From Terriglobia bacterium (GTDB lineage: Bacteria > Acidobacteriota > Terriglobia > Bryobacterales > Bryobacteraceae), in contig JAJPHN010000035.1 of NCBI GenBank assembly GCA_021325235.1, positions 1-36,313 of the forward strand: a stretch of DNA of 36,313 bases, written 5' to 3'. Each line of letters opens with the position of its first letter. Within the stretch, counting starts at the first letter, position 1. Below are positions 32,435 to 36,313 of this stretch, piece by piece. The notes under the pieces were generated by a model. It did no database searches and was not told where the DNA came from. It saw nothing but the letters and a program-made list of their open reading frames with translations. Both the position numbers and the translations under genes were made by a program.

Positions 32435-32625
32435 ATGACCGTTCACGCTTTCCGCGGCCCCGGTCGTATCTTCGGCTTTACGCAAGACCAGACCGGTGCC
32501 AATCTACCGCCGCAATTTGCACCCTGGACCGCTTTCAAGATACGGATGCTTGCCTGGACGACATCGAGCAGCATGGATTTCACCTCACGGACGCTCACGT
32601 CCGTATAACCGATACGGTTCTCTGA
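32435..32625 (+). pseudogene. Small conserved gene broken by a one-base frameshift
   Basis: From ATG 32435 the first frame reads MTVHAFRGPGRIFGFTQDQ, then TGANLPPQFAPWTAFK to about 32540, and continues as nonsense to a stop at 32606-32608. Shifting by one base at 32539 gives DTDACLDDIEQHGFHLTDAH then VRITDTVL and a TGA ending at 32625. Both halves have coherent protein composition and join into one protein of about 63 residues, which I recall as resembling a short conserved acidobacterial protein. A single missing base around TTCAAGAT explains it. It may be a true pseudogene, a sequencing error or a slippage site. It lies between ftsK and cmk and has only a distant GGAG upstream. Confidence 0.6.
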
Positions 32626-32632
32626 GTCGCCA

Positions 32633-32648
32633 GCCCCCGCGCGGGGGC
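32633..32648. terminator. Perfect 16-base GC palindrome, possible terminator
   Basis: GCCCCCGCGCGGGGGC is self-complementary over 16 bases. As a hairpin it would have a six-pair GC stem with a GCGC loop. It follows the broken small gene by 8 bases. Only a weak T-run (GTTTG) lies a few bases downstream, so it is a stalling or rho-assisted site at best. Confidence 0.35.
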
Positions 32649-32689
32649 GGCAGTTTGTCGTCCATTCGTTACGCTGGAACGGTAGCGGA

Positions 32690-33367
32690 ATGAGTGAAAA
32701 GAGGATTATTGTTGCCATTGACGGTCCTGCCGGCGCGGGCAAGAGTACACTGGCCAAACGCATCGCCGAACGGCTCGGATTTGTGCATATCAACACCGGC
32801 GCAATTTATCGCGCGGTAGCGCTCTGGGCTCTGCGGCTGAATGTGTCTCTTGAAGATATGTACCGGCTCGAGCAGCTGGCGAAGGAAGCGCGCATCCAGC
32901 TCACCGGGGGCCGCGTGCTGCTCAACGGCGAGGATGTGACAGATGAGATTCGCGAGCCGCGGGTATCGCAGGCCGCCTCCAGGGTGTCGATGGTTCCCGG
33001 GGTGCGTCAGGCGCTTCTCAGCGTGCAGCGCGGGATGGCCGAAGAAAGCAGCGTGGTCATGGAAGGCCGCGATATCGGCTCCGTCGTGTTTCCTGAAGCG
33101 CAGGTCAAAATTTTCCTTGATGCCGAACCAGCCGAGCGCGCCCGGCGCCGCGCGCTGGAACTGCAGGAGCAACGCGATTTCACCGCCATTGCCGGCGAGA
33201 TGCAGGCGCGCGATGAGCGAGATCGCCGCCGCGCGGAAGCGCCGCTCGTGCAGGCACCCGATGCGGAATTGATCGACACCACCGGACTCTCTCTCGAGCA
33301 GGTCGAAGAAGCTGTGCTGCGCGTGGTGCGTGCCCGCACTTCGAACGGCCGGGCCGCCGGACACTAA
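32690..33367 (+). CDS. cmk: Cytidylate kinase
   Basis: This 225-residue enzyme phosphorylates CMP and dCMP using ATP. The P-loop is DGPAGAGKST (about 11-20), and VHINTGAIYRAVALWAL is the NMP-binding start. VSMVPGVRQALLSVQR and VMEGRDIGSVVFPEA carry the cytidine-specific residues, and the lid/arginine region is ERARRRALELQEQ through ARDERDRRRAEAPL. Length and order are typical of bacterial Cmk. ATG 32690 follows a poor Shine-Dalgarno (GGAACGG). The C-terminal ten residues extend past the domain. Confidence 0.95.
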   Translation: MSEKRIIVAIDGPAGAGKSTLAKRIAERLGFVHINTGAIYRAVALWALRLNVSLEDMYRLEQLAKEARIQLTGGRVLLNGEDVTDEIREPRVSQAASRVSMVPGVRQALLSVQRGMAEESSVVMEGRDIGSVVFPEAQVKIFLDAEPAERARRRALELQEQRDFTAIAGEMQARDERDRRRAEAPLVQAPDAELIDTTGLSLEQVEEAVLRVVRARTSNGRAAGH

Positions 33368-33383
33368 GCTACGTCTATTCGCA

Positions 33384-33842
33384 ATGCGCCGCGCCACGAT
33401 CGCTGACACCTCGCTGCTGGTCACGTTCATGGCAGAATTCTATGCCGAAGGTGGCTACGAGCTCGATCAGGATCGCGCCAGGGAAGCATTTGAGGCCATT
33501 CTCAGCCACGAGAGCCTGGGAGCTGTCTGGATCATTCAAACAGACGGCCGTGATGCCGGCTACCTGGTGGTGGCGTTCCGGTTCGCCATGGAATTTGCCG
33601 GTACGATCGCCTGTCTCGACGATCTCTATGTGCGGAGCGAATTTCGCAACCGAGGTCTCGCATCGGCTGCTTTGTTCGAGCTGCGAGGCTTCTGCCAGGC
33701 AGCGGGCATTCGCGCGTTAACCGTCGAAGTCGGATTCGACAACGGCGCAGCACAAAAGGTTTATCGCCGCGCCGGTTTCACGGAAGCCGCAAACCGCCAG
33801 TTGCTGGCACTTGCGCTCGCTCCTCCGGCGCATAAAGAATAG
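33384..33842 (+). CDS. GNAT-family N-acetyltransferase
   Basis: This 152-residue protein has a single GNAT fold. The acetyl-CoA site is visible in LDDLYVRSEFRNRGLASAAL, where RNRGLAS is motif A (R/Q-x-x-G-x-A/G) at about 92-98. Motif B is VEVGFDNGAAQKVYRRAGF at about 121-139. N-terminal strands begin RRATIADTSLLVTFMAEFY. The acceptor substrate is unknown. The frame is open to 33330, but ATG 33384 sits 16 bases after the cmk stop and begins exactly at the domain, so it is preferred; no clear ribosome binding site is present. Confidence 0.85.
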   Translation: MRRATIADTSLLVTFMAEFYAEGGYELDQDRAREAFEAILSHESLGAVWIIQTDGRDAGYLVVAFRFAMEFAGTIACLDDLYVRSEFRNRGLASAALFELRGFCQAAGIRALTVEVGFDNGAAQKVYRRAGFTEAANRQLLALALAPPAHKE

Positions 33843-33847
33843 CGAAT

Positions 33848-36313
33848 TTACTCCATACGCAGTGCCGACATGGGATCGTCCGCAGCGGCGCGCCGGGCCG
33901 GAATGAAACTGGCGAGCAGCGCCACCGCGCCCAGCAGAAGCGCTGCCGAGATCAGCGAAACGGTATCGCGCGGTTTCACTCCGTAGAGCAGCGTTGCGGC
34001 TAGCTGCCCGGTCCAGAGCGAGAGCCCAATCCCAACCAACAATCCGATACAAAGCAGCAGCACAGCTTCCCGCAGCACTAGACGGATGACACCCCCCCGA
34101 TCCGCTCCGAGCGCCATCCGGATGCCGATCTCTTTGCGGCGGCGCGCCACCATGTAGGAGATTACGCCATAGAGCCCCAGGGTAGCGAGCAAAGTAGCAA
34201 GTCCTCCGAAAGCGCCAGAAAGGATGGCCATCAATCGCTCTCCCTTCACGGATTCGTCTACAAGTCTTGAAAATGGTTCAAACTGGATTGCAATCGACGG
34301 GCTCATCTCTGCGATTGCCGCTTTTGCCCTCTTCATTACTGGACCCGGCGCGCCCGCCAGACGAAGTACAAATGTAGCATCTGGTCCTGGTTCCTCATCC
34401 TGCGCGATCGGAAAGAAAGCGATCGGTTTGAAATCTTCGCGTAACTCCTGGTACTTCGTATTGCCGACCAGCCCGACGATTTGAAAAAGCGGTTCGGGCT
34501 TGCCCGCCGCCACTTGCCTATGAAAGGTATGTCCGAGTGGATTCACGCCCGGGAAATACTTTCGAGCGAACGCCTCATTCACAATCGCCACTTTCGGTGA
34601 ACTCAACCTGTCGTAGTCATTGAATTCTCGGCCCGCAAGTAGCCGCGTGCCCATCGTGCGAAAGTAACCGGGTGAGACCCGGTTCAACCACGCACTCTTT
34701 CCGTTATCGGCTGCCGGTGCGCCATCTGGGCCTATGTTGCTGTCCCAGCCAGCGCCGCTAAGTGGCGTAATCGCCACCTGGGCCGACTCAATCACGCCCG
34801 GAATGGACGCGAGCTTTTCCTCCAACTGCCGATCGATCCGCAGGCGTTCTTTCTCCGCATGTGGCATTTTGCTGTAATCGAGACCTACGGCCAGCATGTC
34901 GTGCGATTCAAAACCGGTATCCGTCGTGAGCAAACGATGCAAACTACGAATGAAGAGCAGTGCCCCGGCCAGTAGCACCATCGAGAGCGCTACTTGTGTA
35001 ATCACCAGAGTCCGCCGGATTCCGAAACGTTCCGGTCCGGCTGTACTGGTGCGCCCACTGGATCGCATCGCGGCGGAAGGCGCAATGTTGGTACATCGAA
35101 GCGCCGGGGCAAGGCCGAAGAGCAGACAGGTCGCGACCGCAAGCGAGACGGTAAATGCCAGCACTCGCCAGTCATACGAGAGCGAAAAGACTGTCGGGCT
35201 GTCCGGCGATTGCAGGAATGCGACGAAGGCGCGGCTTAATGCGGACGCGACTGCGATTCCCACCACAGTCCCGGATATCGCTAAGAGCAAGCTCTCCACC
35301 AGCAACTGCCGTATCACGCGGCTGTGCGAAGCGCCCATCGCCAGCCGGGCGGCCATTTCGGGTTCGCGAACCGTTGCCCGCGCGAACAGCAGATTCGCGA
35401 TGTTAGCGCACGCGATCAGCAGGACCAGCCCAGTAATAGCCAGCAACAAATTCAACGGTTCTCGTGATTGTTCGCGCAGGCCGGAGACGCCGTTATCCGC
35501 TCGCGTCACAGTCAGCTTATTTGCGAGGAAACGTTTGGCCATATCCGGTCCATATTCGGGTGGAATTGTCGCGCGCATGATGCCGGGCGACAGCGCGCGC
35601 AACTCGGCATCCGCCGTCTTCACGTTCCAACCGGGCTTGAGACGTCCGATAATCGACAACCACCACGCAGTCCGGTTCGGAATACGGCTGTTACCCTCTC
35701 CTCGCACCAACCGGTCCGCACAGAGCGGTATGGCGGCGTCGTAACCATAACCGACCTCCACACCGAAGAACGATGGTGGCGTCACCCCGATCACTGGAAA
35801 CGTGTAGCCGTCGAGACTGAGCTTACGGCCAAGAACCTGCGCGTCGCCGCCAAATTCCCGCTGCCAGAAGGAGTAGCTGATCACCGCTCCGGCGTTGCAG
35901 GAAGTGCTGTCGTCGGCCGCCGTAAATGTGCGCCCAAGCATTGAGTTCACTCCGAGCACTCGGAAGAAATCGCCGTTGACATACAGCCCTTGGGCAAAGC
36001 GCGGCTCGCCGCCAGTTGTTAAGTTAAAACGCGTGGCGCTCCACGCTACGAGCCCGCTATAAGCCTGCTGCCGCATCCGAATCGCTTCCCATTGCGGATA
36101 GGTAAAGATCGCACTCCGGCTCGACCAACTGCCACCGCGTGCCGAATCTTTCTGGAAATCGAGTGCCACCAGTTCCTGCGGATCTTGCACCGGCAGCTTC
36201 TTCAGACGAATCGCATTCACCAGCTGAAAAATCGCCGTGTTCGCCCCGATTCCCAACGCCAGCGAGAGCACCGCAACGGCAGTGAACCCCGGGCTCAGCC
36301 GCAGCTGGCGCAA
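33848..36313 (-). CDS. ADOP-type ABC permease (MacB/FtsX family), 5' end outside the window
   Basis: This partial protein of 821 visible residues has the architecture of duplicated permeases found in large numbers in acidobacteria. At the visible N-terminus, RQLRLSPGFTAVAVLSLALG is the start of the first half. A MacB-like periplasmic domain (about 40-290) and an FtsX segment (LLLAITGLVLLIACANIANL with the ATVREPEMAARLAMGAS loop) follow. A second TM (RTLVITQVALSMVLLAGALL), a second periplasmic domain, and a second FtsX segment with ARRRKEIGIRMALGA then complete the repeat. The end is LLASFIPARRAAADDPMSAL. The true start lies beyond 36313, and the first residue shown is a Leu codon. No ATPase domain is present, so a separate ATPase would drive it. 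It is convergent with the GNAT gene, with only a few bases between the stops. Confidence 0.9.
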   Translation of the reverse strand: MRQLRLSPGFTAVAVLSLALGIGANTAIFQLVNAIRLKKLPVQDPQELVALDFQKDSARGGSWSSRSAIFTYPQWEAIRMRQQAYSGLVAWSATRFNLTTGGEPRFAQGLYVNGDFFRVLGVNSMLGRTFTAADDSTSCNAGAVISYSFWQREFGGDAQVLGRKLSLDGYTFPVIGVTPPSFFGVEVGYGYDAAIPLCADRLVRGEGNSRIPNRTAWWLSIIGRLKPGWNVKTADAELRALSPGIMRATIPPEYGPDMAKRFLANKLTVTRADNGVSGLREQSREPLNLLLAITGLVLLIACANIANLLFARATVREPEMAARLAMGASHSRVIRQLLVESLLLAISGTVVGIAVASALSRAFVAFLQSPDSPTVFSLSYDWRVLAFTVSLAVATCLLFGLAPALRCTNIAPSAAMRSSGRTSTAGPERFGIRRTLVITQVALSMVLLAGALLFIRSLHRLLTTDTGFESHDMLAVGLDYSKMPHAEKERLRIDRQLEEKLASIPGVIESAQVAITPLSGAGWDSNIGPDGAPAADNGKSAWLNRVSPGYFRTMGTRLLAGREFNDYDRLSSPKVAIVNEAFARKYFPGVNPLGHTFHRQVAAGKPEPLFQIVGLVGNTKYQELREDFKPIAFFPIAQDEEPGPDATFVLRLAGAPGPVMKRAKAAIAEMSPSIAIQFEPFSRLVDESVKGERLMAILSGAFGGLATLLATLGLYGVISYMVARRRKEIGIRMALGADRGGVIRLVLREAVLLLCIGLLVGIGLSLWTGQLAATLLYGVKPRDTVSLISAALLLGAVALLASFIPARRAAADDPMSALRME

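Noticed and set aside
32443-32796. 117-residue minus-strand open frame between ftsK and cmk
   Set aside because: The plus strand in this interval encodes the frameshifted small protein and the cmk start, which explain it better.
1-36313. CRISPR arrays, rRNA genes, replication origins, prophage structural genes
   Set aside because: No regularly spaced short repeats, rRNA sequence, DnaA-box clusters or recognisable phage proteins were seen. The Glu-rich cluster was considered as phage tail-like, but no sheath, tube, baseplate or gp25-like protein is present.

Overview
The window looks like chromosomal DNA of an acidobacterium, probably from the Bryobacterales/Solibacter side of the phylum. The signs are a duplicated FtsX/MacB-type orphan permease at the right edge, a DUF6677 membrane protein, the type of small GPKT-motif repeat protein seen next to an IS110 transposase at the left edge, a short AT-hook protein and high-GC coding sequence throughout. 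This placement is inferred from gene content; no marker gene such as 16S rRNA is present.

Layout. 1-418: the 5' end of an IS110-type transposase and a neighbouring reading frame that appears cut by it. 622-1856: kdsC (Kdo-8-phosphate phosphatase) translationally coupled to an ACT-domain protein. 1863-6036, minus strand: aquaporin Z, a small AT-hook protein, an amino acid permease and a sodium/solute symporter. 6081-7788: a regulatory region with nested inverted repeats, a promoter, a secreted helical-repeat protein and a strong bidirectional terminator. 7804-10263, minus strand: a DUF6677 protein, a 61-residue membrane protein, miaB and a bifunctional nuclease, followed by a divergent tRNA-Leu(CAG). 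10741-13028, minus strand: an amidohydrolase and an M20 peptidase with overlapping start and stop.

The most unusual part is 13047-22748. Seven minus-strand genes lie nearly end to end, and a LuxR-type regulator is divergent from the first of them. In order of transcription they encode two glutamate-rich proteins that share a basic core domain, a protein with an HEVSH zinc-protease motif, a short helical protein, a 686-residue coiled-coil protein rich in cysteine, a protein ending in a TIG-like beta-sandwich, and a 396-residue protein whose last residues repeat the acidic/aromatic pattern of the first two. I recognise none of these as a characterised system. Strong Shine-Dalgarno sites, shared tail chemistry, tight packing and the adjacent regulator suggest that they make one self-assembling, protease-containing structure. 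That function is inference.

22959-36313 is mostly housekeeping: a PilZ protein, a CPBP membrane protease followed by a secreted protein lacking a normal start codon, a stand-alone ClpB-D2-like ATPase, rsmI overlapping hemH on opposite strands, pyruvate kinase, ftsK, a small conserved gene broken by a one-base frameshift, cytidylate kinase, a GNAT acetyltransferase and the truncated permease.
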